Assembly: GCA_006538405.1 (NCBI GenBank)
Contig: BJKQ01000003.1
Location: forward strand, 2,790,001-2,854,000
Length of the DNA stretch: 64,000 nucleotides
Origin: Hansfordia pulvinata
Taxonomy: Eukaryota; Ascomycota; Sordariomycetes; Xylariales
Direction of reading: 5' to 3'
Under the pieces are notes generated by a model that was not told where the DNA came from, made no database searches, and worked only from the letters and a program-made list of their open reading frames with translations. Positions 10,855 through 21,316 of the stretch are shown piece after piece. The position numbers were made by a program, and so were the translations under genes. The first letter of the stretch is position 1. Every line of letters begins with the position of its first letter.

Positions 10855-12550
10855 ATGTCTTCACATGCTGTACACACCGTCGCCGTACGGAGCCCTCAAG
10901 ACCAGCTGGGAGATCGACTGAACAGCGCAGAGGATGTATGGGGTCGATGCTTCATTCCGGCCGATGAGATCCGATCTCTGCTCCATCTCCCAAGCTTCAA
11001 GCAGGTGCTAGATGGGCTGCCGGAAGAATGTCAGGAGCCCGCCCGGACCACGTCGCTGAAGACGCTCCTGATCCTGGTCATCATTTGCGAGGAAAACCTA
11101 TTCCCACATTTCCTTGAGCAAGGCTTCAGCGACGATGCTCTCCCCATCAGGTGGACCGGGAGTGAGGTTCAAACGCATGAAGACGGGGCAGATGCCGAAG
11201 CTGGCCAATTCAGAAGCTGGGAGGTCTTTGAGCGAATGCGCAACATCAGCAAAAGCAGCTTTGCCCTTTACCAGTGGTACTTTCTTTGTCCACAGTTGGA
11301 GCAGACCAGGTTCCGACAACATTGGAGTCTTGATAGGCCCCTGCCGATCTTGGGGAAGATGGGCAGGCCGAAGAAGGGCGGCTGGAGCGAGGTGCACCAA
11401 GTCAAAGTGCACCCCGCCCACGTCGACGCGGACTATCTGCGACAGGCATGACGACGATCCCTCCCCCCTCGATGAGAAGCACACATGCGCTGACTGATGT
11501 CCAGCTCGGCTATGGGCATGAAAACGTGTCACAGCCCATCCTGGTCGCTGTCAAGATATTCAGAGCCGATGCGAGCGACTCGGCGTACAAGTACGAACTG
11601 AAGGCCTGGACGGAGATCAAAGACCAGGGGCTGCGCCATCGTCACCTGTGTGACTGCATCGCCGCCATCGAGCGAGACAGCCAGGTTCTTCTGGTGCTTC
11701 CGTGGGCCGCCGGCGGTGAGAGACCCTCCCCGTCAGCACTTCTGACGCCTCTCGTCTTCTGACAGGCCAATGCTACAGGAAACCTCCGGGACCACTGGAA
11801 GGGAACCCCTCCACCGACTGGCATCTCCGACCCTGAGCACTGCTTCGAGATTGTCAAGTGGGCTTTGCAGCAGATGAGCGGCATCTGCGACGGCCTCGGG
11901 TTCCTCGCAAAGCACAACTGCAGGCACGGCGACCTCAAGCCTGATAACCTGCTGAGGATGTGCGACTCCCATGGGGATCGATTTGTCATTGCCGATGTTG
12001 GCTTCAGCAAGTTCCACGTCATCACCACCACCGAGCGACAGGAGCGGGACGACTTCACCACCAAAAAGCCGTCTACCAGCAGGTACTGCGCCCCCGAAGT
12101 GTACTCAAAGAGGTCGGTCAACATATACGGGAAGGGCGACTCCATTTCCGCCGTATCTCGCGACTTTGACGTTTGGTCCATGGGCGTCATCCTCCTTGGG
12201 TGGGTGACCTGGCTCGCCTCTCCCCGCCAACATGGCCAGGGCCTGAGAGGCGAGCTGTGGGAATTTCAGCGCGACTCCCAAGAGGCGGCACAGGCGTTGA
12301 AGCTCGAGGCCCAGGGTTGGATGGACGACATGGTGAACCTGACAACAGAGGGAACGGCCATTGGGGGATCGCGAGGTTGATTCTTTCATCCCTCATAGTG
12401 GTGCGTTTGCGCCTGAAAGATGGCCCACCCCCAGAAAGAGGAATCAGGACCACCGCGGAAGACCTCGCAAAGCAGATGAAGAGCATCTGTAGCACAGAGA
12501 GTCGAGGGCGCTGCTATGTGATGGGCCCCGAAGTATGGGGCGAAGCGTAG
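10855..12550 (+). CDS. Fungal HGD-type protein kinase
   Basis: Exons 10855-11445, 11505-11715 and 11779-12550. Intron 1 (59 nt) is a GC-AG intron with a CTGAC branch site 15 nt from its end; intron 2 (63 nt) is GTGAGA...CAG. The predicted 524 residues have an N-terminal helical region (FIPADEIRSLLHLPSFKQVL) typical of this family, a Gly-rich segment GRPKKGGWSEVHQVKVHPAH, VAVK with Lys214, LPWAAGGNLRDHW, HGDLKPDN (Asp319, Asn324; HGD in place of HRD), DVG in place of DFG (Asp340) and a CAPE motif. The Lys and both Asp residues needed for phosphotransfer remain, so it may be active. The frame breaks at 12363-12367 (GGGGG). One more G joins ...GTAIGG to IARLILSSL...RTTAEDLAKQMKSI and makes the total coding length 1575, exactly 525 codons. 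Related kinases are common near HET and NLR genes in fungi. The substrate is unknown. Confidence 0.75.
11446..11504 (+). other. GC-AG intron in the kinase gene
   Basis: Begins GCATGA after ...CTGCGACAG and ends GATGTCCAG, with a CTGAC branch site. Removing it joins VDADYLRQ to LGYGHENVSQ in frame. No GT donor in the area gives an acceptable join. Confidence 0.65.
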
Positions 12551-13022
12551 CAAACAACCCGAGGTAGACGTTCAGTTAGCAATGTCCCTTACTCGTGGCG
12601 AACAAGCAGTACGAACGTCTTCCCTGGCCCTTCGCTGGCGGGGTGGGCGAGGCTGTGCCGATCGCCCGAATGGGCGCCGAAGGTCCATTCGCGGACAAGA
12701 ACGGATGCGCCACTCTTAGGTCGCCGATCAATAATCGCCGACCTGACCTGAGGCGAGTTCTGGTTTGTGGTCCCCGACTCATCATGCTGCAAGTCCCGGG
12801 CAGTCTTGGCGGAAGAGGGGCGACGAGGACTATGCCATCTTCCTCTTCTATCGGACCAGAATGTCAGGACGAGGAAGTGGGTAGATAAATACCTAGGTAG
12901 GTAGGTATAAATTTACGTGCATGCTTCTGGTGTCTGGCCCCCTCCATTCTTCTCACGCCTGCCCATCCTCATACATCGTACTTGCCTGCCCATCACCGGG
13001 CTCAAATCTCCCTCCCTTCACC
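12551..13022. other. Intergenic with promoter of the small secreted protein
   Basis: No coding region seen. A TACCTAGGTAGGTAGGTA cluster (about 12889-12905) runs directly into TATAAATTT (about 12907-12915), about 110 bp before the ATG at 13023. It is the likely core promoter. Confidence 0.5.
12905..12916 (+). promoter_or_regulatory. TATA box after a TAGGTA cluster
   Basis: GGTATAAATTTA about 110 bp upstream of the small secreted protein start. Assignment rests on sequence and spacing. Confidence 0.5.
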
Positions 13023-13412
13023 ATGAAGACCAGCATCTGCTTCGTCGTTTTTGCCCTCTGCCAGGAAGCGCTGGCCACATGGGTAGGGCTCAGCGACGAC
13101 GAAATGACGTATTATAACGAAATAAAACTCGCCGGGGGAAAAAAGCGCCTTAGTCCAGACGCTTACGAGGCTATGCCGACGGGTGACGACTGGCTGGATA
13201 TAGCCACGCTTGCCAAAGGGCGTAAAAGAGGAGTCAAGGCTGAGGATAAGAGACATGTCCAGCTCACCAGTTTCTACGGAGGAGAGAAAACCACTTGCTA
13301 CGCATACGTTGTTTATTATCCTTCGTCCAAGCATTACGAACTTATGGGAATAAGAGACGAGCCGCGCGAGGAGGAGCTTGATAGTCTAAAGGGTTATTTC
13401 AAACTTCATTAA
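13023..13412 (+). CDS. Small secreted protein
   Basis: A 129-residue intronless protein. MKTSICFVVFALCQEALA is a classical signal peptide with likely cleavage before TWVGLSDDE, so it should be exported. The mature part is charged and has one Cys (KTTCYAYVVYYPSS), so it is not a disulfide-rich peptide. C-terminal motifs include YELMGIRDEP and LDSLKGYFKLH. A TATA box lies about 110 bp upstream and the ATG context (TCACCATGA) is good. AT content is higher than in neighbouring genes. No family is recognised. An effector or an island-specific signalling role is possible but rests only on size, secretion and location beside the kinase and HET fragment. Confidence 0.6.
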   Translation: MKTSICFVVFALCQEALATWVGLSDDEMTYYNEIKLAGGKKRLSPDAYEAMPTGDDWLDIATLAKGRKRGVKAEDKRHVQLTSFYGGEKTTCYAYVVYYPSSKHYELMGIRDEPREEELDSLKGYFKLH

Positions 13413-14136
13413 CGGATCGGTCACGAACATCTGGGTTAAGACTTGGCGACCGAGATATCACGCGCGAATTCTTCGGCCCTGGATCTGAGGCGTTCATCCA
13501 GGGACAATTGATCAGGAACATGTCTCCAAGCTCAGTACGATGCAGGATGACAGGGGAGATAGGGCAAGATGGTTGCTACGCATGGTTATAGTCAATACCT
13601 AACTCATTGAAAGCCAGTCAAGGCACGCGAAGAGTGCAGGAAACCCGCATGATCGACGAAGTGGCTGTCCACCCCCGAGGAGCACTTCGTTGCTGTCGCT
13701 ATGTACCTACTGTGTCGCGTTCTCTCAAGTCGGGACACAGTCGATGAGAATAACGGCAGCCTTTTCACCTAATCATCGTTCATTCTTCCGTCTTTCGATG
13801 GCGGACTTGCCCCCGTGTGGAAATAGAAACAGCGAGTCGCTTGTGTGTATCATCGTTGATTCTCCACCGTCGAAACGACTTGCCCGTCGCTGGTCACGCC
13901 TGATCGGCGTCTGCGCAGTGTGGCCGATGCCTCTTCGTTACTTAACGAGACAAACCCTTCGATGAGCCGCCGAATCCATTCTCTCCTTTTCTCGGCATTG
14001 TTGTCCGCCTCTTCCGAGCAGAGCGGAACAGAGCCCCATCCTGCCCAATGCGTACGCAGAGGCCTGCATACAGTCAGGAGAAGTAGATTGTGAACAAGTG
14101 TCATTGGGCTAAAGTCGAGCAGGATGACGGAAATCG
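13413..14136. other. Interval upstream of the HET fragment
   Basis: The N-terminal HET domain expected upstream of the next gene is not found here in any frame. A short minus-strand open frame (13850-14104) is not convincing. Confidence 0.45.
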
Positions 14137-15120
14137 ATGGCTCTTGAGGTCGCTCGCCATTTTCCTCGGCTGCCGTGGGAGGGAGGAAGTAGCACCCAGC
14201 AAGAGTGCCTCGGCGCCCGCTTTCCCGGGGCAGCGCTCAAGCACCACCGCGGCGGCCGGCAGGCCTTGATCCAGAAGCTGTACTCGGCCTACACCGCGCT
14301 GTCCTTCACCAACCCGGCCGACCGCTCCGTCGGGATCCTGGGCCTCGAGCGGCGGCTGGCGCGCGCCCTGAGCTGCCAGGCCGCGTGGGGCGTCTTTGAG
14401 GCGTACGTCGGCAGGGGTCTTCTGTGGCAGCGGCGACGCGCGCCGACCGGTGGCGGTGGTGATGGAGATGGAGGTGGTGACGATCAGACCCTGGAGTCCA
14501 TCGCTTACCCGCCCGGCCGCGAGGTGCCCTCGTGGTCTTGGATGGCTTGCTCCGGCGCCATCGACTACCTCGATGCACCTTTCGGTGGGGTTGAGTGGTT
14601 GGTTGAGGACGGGCGCAGGGGCGAGGGCGATGACGAGGGGAGGATGAAGAAGAACGGGTCGCCAGCCAACCTCCGGAGGTTCTTCACGGAAAGCGGCCCA
14701 CCTATTCGCACGACCTCACGAACCAGGCGAGAGCTGGGACGAGGACCGGACGCGGCGGCAGCGGCGCCCCATCTCGAGGTTCGGATAAACAGGCTTCGCG
14801 ACGACGTTACAGCTGCCGTGCTTAAACCCACGAGCGAGGGGAGTGGTAGCAGCAGAAGCAGGACTAAAGTCATCTTCGACCGCGAGAAGAACCCGACGTC
14901 CCACCTTCTGCGCAGACTGCGGTGTGTAGTTTTGGGGGTTGAGGCGGGGTGCTCTGACAACGACGCCGACGCCGCGTGCTACGTGCTTCTGGTCGCGCCG
15001 TCGTCGTCGGTGTCGTCGCCCTCGCACGTTCCCTTGGGTGGCTGGCTCAGGGTGGGCGTCGCGCAGCTACTGGCGCGACACCTCTTGCCCGCTGCAGGCG
15101 ACTGGGCTCACGTCTACTGA
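14137..15120 (+). pseudogene. C-terminal half of a HET-domain (heterokaryon incompatibility) protein
   Basis: An open frame of 327 codons whose sequence matches the region that follows the HET domain in fungal heterokaryon-incompatibility proteins: QKLYSAYTALSFTNPADRS, GILGLERRLARAL, then AAWGVFEAYVGRGLLW, REVPSWSWMACSGAIDYL and a C-terminal WLRVGVAQLLARHL. The N-terminal HET domain is absent, and an in-frame TGA sits nine bases before the ATG. It carries a Gly/Asp-rich insert around residue 110. HET proteins trigger cell death on non-self recognition; without the HET domain this copy is probably non-functional. Alternatively an upstream exon has been missed. It shares the 9.4-15.1 kb island with an HGD kinase. 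Confidence 0.65.
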
Positions 15121-15355
15121 GAACATCAGGAAACATCAGTGCGATTATCATATGACAAGTCCCGGGTGGGGACTGAGAAAATGGCAAGGCGCTGAATCAG
15201 CCCTTGTGATGCTGCAAATCGAGGAGCTCTCCACACTGACTGCGGCGATGCCCGCCACCTGGTTCATCTGGTATCACATGGTCGTCTGGATTCACAAATG
15301 GGGCGCTGGTCGTCTGCAGTGTAGGGTAGTCGTATTTCCACGCAGCTGAGAGAAT

Positions 15356-17407
15356 CTACTTCTTCTGTCTCTTTGGGTTCTTCTCATCGCTGCCGCCACC
15401 ATTCATGCTGCCGGCGTCATCTCCGTCGGTGCCTAATTCACTGGCGCTTCGTTTGTGGCCACTGCTGCTCTGAGGCCGCGGGGCCTTGTCGTCGGTAGTC
15501 TCCTGCTTGATTTCTGCGGCCGGTGTCGCAACAGCACTGGCACCCTTGTCTCTATTTGCCTCGCTGCTCGCGTTGGAACCGGTGCTTTCACCGTTCGTCT
15601 TCTCTTCGGCCCCAGCAGAGCTTTCTGCAGCTGCTGCAGCTGTGACAGCGACAGGTTCGGCAGTTCCGTTGACCGTAGCAGTGCCATTGCCCTCGTTTGG
15701 TTCCGTCTTATTGTCCCCAGTCTTTTCTGCTTCCGTGTTGATACCCAGAGCTTTCTCGCGCTCAGTCTTCTTGGCTTGTTCCAACTTGAGTTCCGCATCA
15801 ATCTTGTCGTGCATCTTTCGGAGGTCGAGCAATGTGCCAATCGAACTGAGCAACCTCTCCATGCCCCCAACTACAGTACTGGTGGGCATGTTCAGACGAC
15901 TGGGAATGTCCAACTCAGTCAAAGTGTTGGTGATGCGCTGGTGCTGGGCATTGCTCTTGGTCGTGAGGATCTTGTTGATCTTCTCATAGCGGAATGTCGG
16001 CCCTGATCCAAGGCGGTCATGGTGCGACACACCATAGGTCTGCTCCTCTTGCTCGGTGAGTTTCTTGCGCTCGGGTTGGGTGGCGCCCTTCTTGGATGGC
16101 TTCTCGGGCTTCTCGGGCTTCTCTTTCTCGGCCTTGTCGGCCTTTTCAGGTTTCTCGGGTTTGTCGGCCTTCTCCGATTTGTCTGCTGCTGAGTCGCGGT
16201 TGTTACCAGCAGCAACACTCTCGCGACGACTTTCCGAGGCGGGAGTGGATGTGGGCTGAGCCGAGGCTGGCTGCGTTGCAGAGGGTGTACTAGCGGCGGC
16301 AGCTTCCTGCAAGGATTTGCGCTTCTTGTTCTTGTCAACATTGACGAGATTAGTGAGGAGGGTTTGCAAGCCAGCACTGGACTTGTAAGAGCTAGTGTCC
16401 TGGTCGGTGTGGGGGTAATCAAGGCGGTCGTAGAGCTCGCGACGCTCCTGGTTGAACTTTTCGGTGCGAGCAAGAATGCGTCTGACCTCCACAAGAAGCG
16501 CTTCTTCCTCACGAGCCTCCTCCTTAGAGCGACTGAGCGAGTCAGAGGCGAACTTTTTGCGAGCCTTCTCCGTGGACGGGTTGAAGTTGGCCATCATCTC
16601 ATGCAGCGCAAACTCGGCTTGGGTCATGTACTGGACAGGTTTCGTGAGGGCCATCATCTTGGCGGCGACATCATAGTACCTGGCCTTGAGATCCTCAAGT
16701 GTGCGAGACTGCGAGGCGGATATGACGGCAGTAGCTGGGTCAGGGTCGGGATCGGGGTTTGGATCGGAATAGTCGTATCGGTCCCAGATGACCGGCCAGC
16801 GCAGGTCGTAAGATCGCGCAAGGTCAAAGAGATAGTCGGTCTCCTCCTTTGACCAGTCGGGCGAGGTGAGGTTCGCGTTGTACTGATCTTCACTGTATTC
16901 GGGGACGTCGACGGTTGCATGGAATCTAGCAAATGCCGAGTCTTCGAGCTCTGGGGCTTGTTGCCCTGGGTCTTGGGTCCGGTCTTGGGTCGGGGCTTGA
17001 TCCGGTTTTTGGTATTGCGGAGGTTGCTGCTGCGTATCCAGATTTGGTTCTTGGCTGGGCTGCTGTTCGGGGTTCTGGGGTGGCAAAGTGCGCTTGGATG
17101 TGTCTTCGATCTGTTTGCGCCAATGGCGGAGGTGCAGCGAGTTGTCGTCGCGGGCCGAGTTGCGGAACGGCGTCAAGTTCCATCTCGCAGCAGGCTTGCG
17201 GCTCAAGAAGCGCCTCTTCTTGAACGTGGATATCTCGGGAACGATGGCGATGGGATTGTCGCCGCCTAGGTTCTGCACTTCTCGCGCAAGGCCTTTGAGG
17301 TGTGACCGGGATGCAGTCGTTTTTTGCTTCTTAGAGGGCCGAGGAGCAGCCGCACCGGGCGAGTCGGCGGGGAGGTTAAGAACGTCAAGCACGTCGTGGG
17401 AGGCCAT
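15356..17407 (-). CDS. SWC4: SWR1/NuA4 complex subunit SWC4 (DMAP1 family)
   Basis: A 683-residue intronless protein and the fungal orthologue of yeast Swc4 / human DMAP1, shared by the SWR1 (H2A.Z deposition) and NuA4 (histone acetylation) nuclear complexes. The start MASHDVLDVLNLP is typical. Conserved features include NPIAIVPEISTFKKRRFLSRKPAARW (about residues 51-76), the SANT/Myb-like segment SPDWSKEETDYLFDLARSYDLRWPVIWDRY (about 182-211), and the DMAP1 C-terminal region with RLGSGPTFRYEKI followed by a coiled segment. Between them lie Gln/Pro-rich (110-155) and Lys/Glu/Pro-rich (KPEKPEKADKAEKEKPEKPE) linkers, and the C-terminus is acidic with NLS-like KNPKRQKK. It is transcribed divergently from the p24 gene. 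Confidence 0.93.
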   Translation of the reverse strand: MASHDVLDVLNLPADSPGAAAPRPSKKQKTTASRSHLKGLAREVQNLGGDNPIAIVPEISTFKKRRFLSRKPAARWNLTPFRNSARDDNSLHLRHWRKQIEDTSKRTLPPQNPEQQPSQEPNLDTQQQPPQYQKPDQAPTQDRTQDPGQQAPELEDSAFARFHATVDVPEYSEDQYNANLTSPDWSKEETDYLFDLARSYDLRWPVIWDRYDYSDPNPDPDPDPATAVISASQSRTLEDLKARYYDVAAKMMALTKPVQYMTQAEFALHEMMANFNPSTEKARKKFASDSLSRSKEEAREEEALLVEVRRILARTEKFNQERRELYDRLDYPHTDQDTSSYKSSAGLQTLLTNLVNVDKNKKRKSLQEAAAASTPSATQPASAQPTSTPASESRRESVAAGNNRDSAADKSEKADKPEKPEKADKAEKEKPEKPEKPSKKGATQPERKKLTEQEEQTYGVSHHDRLGSGPTFRYEKINKILTTKSNAQHQRITNTLTELDIPSRLNMPTSTVVGGMERLLSSIGTLLDLRKMHDKIDAELKLEQAKKTEREKALGINTEAEKTGDNKTEPNEGNGTATVNGTAEPVAVTAAAAAESSAGAEEKTNGESTGSNASSEANRDKGASAVATPAAEIKQETTDDKAPRPQSSSGHKRSASELGTDGDDAGSMNGGGSDEKNPKRQKK

Positions 17408-18489
17408 GCTTGCGAGGCCGGACGTGGAAGACGGCGACTGGGCGGCGAGGCAGGAAAATGCACCCAGCAGTCAGACTGGCTGGAGCATGGGCGTGTTCCT
17501 GGGACTTAGGCGATGGAACGCGTCGGGCGCAGGGTCGTTGGTGATGGGGTTGCTTATTGCGAGATGGTTGTATGAGTGGGCGATTTGAGGGACGCGTCGA
17601 GTGCGTGGGTCGACGGCGGCATGGATGGCGATGGGCCAAGATTGATTTGCAAATGGGAGAAATGGACTCCTGGCTACGAGTACGAGGATTCAAGGTTCAG
17701 CATCGCGACTGCCTTTAACACCCGGAAGGCTCTTCTTATTAGTACCGGTTGATTAAGTCCCGTCCCCCAATGCCATTCAAGTACCCTAGTCCACTTTAAT
17801 CAACACATGTACTGCGAGTACCACCACTAGAGGCACGACCATAACCTAAACGTCTTTCCGATGATGTTACGGGTTTGAGAAAAGTCCAGCACTGACAGCC
17901 CCTGAAGACAGACGGTACCTTTTGCGTTGGGACAAGTACGGATACACTCGTATCCAAAGCCCTGCCGCCTAAATGTGATTCGTCTGGGAATAGAGGGAAG
18001 TACTGGGACGCCTAAGGCTAGCGTTGTACGGGCTCTCAGGAGCCACACCTGGAAGGACTCCGAGAGCAGGTACGTACCTCGCAGTGGTCTTTTCGGAACG
18101 TGGCAGGTTCAAGCAGGAAGCTCCCGTCTGAGCTGGCGCCAGTGTCCACAATCAACTTGCAATTGCATCCAGACTCGAGTCTGCTTTTTGCAATCCCTCG
18201 CGAGCCGACCTCCTTTCCGACCTGTCCACCGCCCATTGGACGTTAACCTGCTGCAACAGCCACGGCCATAGCCCTGACGGCGGCACCGAATGCGACAACG
18301 CCCGCCAGCTACAGACACCGTGCGCCCCATCTCTCGCGATTCGATACGCCCTCATTACTACCCACACAGCGACTTTGGCGGAGCTTCACCAGGGGTCCCA
18401 ACAAGAGGCTGGACCGGATCGTCTCTTGCCGATAAAGCGAACGAAAGAACCAGGAGATAACCGGAAGAGATACCGCTGAACCGACCACC
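17408..18489. other. Divergent promoter region between SWC4 and the p24 gene
   Basis: About 1.1 kb with no coding region. It presumably holds both promoters. A TACGAGTACGAGG element lies at about 17678. Nothing else can be assigned. Confidence 0.5.
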
Positions 18490-19301
18490 ATGCTCAGGGC
18501 AATGCTCCCCCTCCTGACGGCGCTGTCGCTGCTGTGCGGCGCCGCCCAGGCCCTCTTCTTCTACATCGATGGCAAGAACCCCAAGTGTTTCTACGAGGAG
18601 TTGCCTAAGGACACCCTCGTGGTCGGTCACTTTGATGGCGCCGAATTCGACGACAACACCAAAGCCTGGTCCTCCCACGACGGCCTGCAGATCTACATCT
18701 CGGTTGACGTACGTCCCCCTCCACGCTCTCTGCTGTGAGCTCGGCCTGTAAGCTCCCACTGCTAACGCTTCTGCTTCCACAGGAGGTCTTTGACAACATG
18801 CACCGGGTCGTAAACCAGCGCGGAGGCTCCAAGGGCCGGTTCACCTTCACCGCCCACGAGGCCGGCGACCACAAGATCTGCTTCACCCCCTCTTCCAGCA
18901 GCGGACGATCTGGCTGGATGGATATGTTCAGCCCCAACGGCGGCGTCAAGCTCAACCTCGACCTTGCTATTGGCGAGGGCTCCCAGATCGAGAGCGCCGA
19001 CAAGAGCAAGATGGACGATCTCTCCCAGCGCATCAAGGACATCAACACGCGCCTGCAGGATGTCCGCCGCGAGCAGGTTTTCCAAAGAGTGCGTCCCAGC
19101 CCCTTGGCAGCTCCCTCATTCTCACCATTGCTGACAATTCTACTTCGACAGGAACGCGAAGCCGAGTTCAGAGACCAGTCCGAATCCACCAATGGCCGTG
19201 TCGTCCGCTGGATGCTCATTCAGCTCGTTGTCCTTGCCGCCACTTGCGCCTGGCAGCTGTCGCATTTGCGCAACTTCTTCATCAAGCAGAAGCTTACGTA
19301 A
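18490..19301 (+). CDS. p24 family cargo receptor (Erp1-like)
   Basis: Exons 18490-18708, 18783-19088 and 19152-19301; all junctions are in frame, giving 224 residues. The protein has a signal peptide (MLRAMLPLLTALSLLCGAAQA), a GOLD domain starting LFFYIDGKNPKCFYEELPKD with a Cys pair (KCFYEE and HKICF), a coiled coil (LSQRIKDINTRLQDVRREQ), the family motif REAEFRDQSESTN, one membrane helix (RWMLIQLVVLAATCAWQL) and a short cytosolic tail FFIKQKLT. p24 proteins cycle between ER and Golgi in COPI/COPII vesicles and select cargo. The REAEFRD motif and the F-F plus K tail fit the Erp1/p24-alpha group, though exact orthology is not certain. Confidence 0.9.
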
Positions 19302-21316
19302 AGTATCAGCCATTCCTACAAGTCGACATGTAAGATGGAACGATATGGGGACGATTCTAAGCTTGCAGTGGAATTGCGCATTGGGGGCTGTGGCATGTTA
19401 TATCGCCAGTCCGTTAATGTCACGGACAGACTTGTCAATGTGTAGAGCGATTCGTTCAAAGGGGCGTGAAGGAAAGGAAAACCACGGGAAACGCGGGGAG
19501 GGCACGACGAACACGTTCTGCTTTTCAATACAATGTACAACTTGCACACCTTCTGCCTCGGTTTCAAGCATGTCATAGTGACGGGCGATCCTTTTGCAAT
19601 GATCAGCACACGAAGTGTGCGCTCACGGCTTCTTCGTCAAAGTTCCGGTCACTGACGATGCTCGCGAGGTACACACCGCCTGGACTTGACGCGGCAACTT
19701 GCAGCACAGAATCTCCTCTCACTGCAATGTCCAGATGGCGCAGATGCTCGACTGGAGCGCCTTGAAGGACGTTTCAACACGAGCGGACGCTTCTGATCCA
19801 GCGGGCAGCCAGCAGGGCTCGCGCCGACACCAGGATCCAGGCTTATGTCTTGAGGTCCTTTCATTCCATGTGCCCAGACGGCGGATAAGCAACACAAATG
19901 AACCAGCCCATAGCAAAGCCCATGGGCTGGACACATGAGAAGAGGGGGCGAGGTGGCTCCGCCCCCCGGCTGCTTTCGCCTTGACCCATCTCTGCCTCTG
20001 TTTCCCCCTCGTACCCAGCAAGTTTTACGCGCCCAAAGAAGAAGTCAGGGTACCAACATGCACCACCCGGGGCAACCCCCACGGTTCCAGCCATGCGCAA
20101 AGGCCGCATCGCCGTCCCTCACGCTTTTGCAGCGTGACTTGATAGATTGAGGAGGAAAGAGACCCCGCAGAGGAATACAAGGGGATGGTTGCGTTGCATA
20201 GAAGATGATAGTCTCTGAAGAAAAGGAACCCAGGCTTATGACGGGAGCATCCTCATGTCACCTCTAAAGGCGTTACTGGCGGACTGCGCAGGAACCGCTG
20301 TGCTCCGACCCCAGAGGTATCCCGTCACAGTTGCGTAAGTGTGCGAAAGGGCGAAGGATAGCTTCCGACCAGCAGTCACCTTACGCAAGTATACCGAAAC
20401 AAACCGGGCACGGCTCAAACTGATTGCTGACTTTTTATCCATTGTACTACTGTCTCATCGATTTCTATCGGTGCATGTCGCCATCCGCTGGCCTGGTGCT
20501 CGCGGCTCGACTGCATGAACAAGTCCCTATCTCTTCCTCCCCATGGACCAAGTACTAAACAGATAACTCCATGCTCTGCGCCTGCGTTTTTTCTGGCTGC
20601 CGTTTACAATACTTCCACTCGACTGTGGGCTTGATCCTCGCTCAGATCACGGGCGAATGGCTGCTAATGTAGCCTCGCCGTACCGTGCCTGTGCTCATTA
20701 TAGACAGTGAACTCTTCATCGAAAGAAGAGGGCTGGACGTATAAGACAAGAAGACGAAAAAGATTATGAAGGCCCAAATCCCTATGCAGTGCCAAACTCA
20801 ACCAACGCCAGTGCTGTGCTGATAATTACCAGCTGCCAGTATCTATCATCAGCTGTGAAACGAGAGTCGTTGATGAAACAGGTGATGCTTCATCCTGAGG
20901 TTGCGCCTAGATCTCTACCAAAGATACACTGCCGGACAAACCTGCCACGGCGCTCGCGGCAGAACCGAAAACGTCTCCAACGATTGGTTTGCACGTTCTC
21001 GGGCTGCCGCGGCGGCGGCATGAGCAGGTTCGGACAGGCAGTCGTCTGCGACTCGAAGCCGTCTTTGGAAGTGTAGGCTCGAAATGTTGAAATGCTGAAA
21101 GGAAACGGGGCTGGCCATGAATTCGTAACGGCCCATTGTCGGGGTGGTCGAGGCGCTATGGGGATGTGCAGGCAAAGCGCATTACAATAGTTTCATACGG
21201 ATGTCAAGCATCCAATCCAACGCCTTTCTGTAGTCTATGTGAAATCGCTTGCATGTCGTCGTTATATTCAACCTGGTTTCCGGTCAGCACCATGATGGAG
21301 ACACTTGTAGCAGTGA
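19302..21316. other. Intergenic between the p24 and casein kinase genes
   Basis: About 2 kb with no supported gene. The right end includes the 3' UTR of the casein kinase gene on the opposite strand. No tRNA or repeat recognised. Confidence 0.45.

Noticed and set aside
13850..14104. Minus-strand 84-codon frame upstream of the HET fragment
   Set aside because: Too short, no recognised domain, and no promoter or splice evidence.
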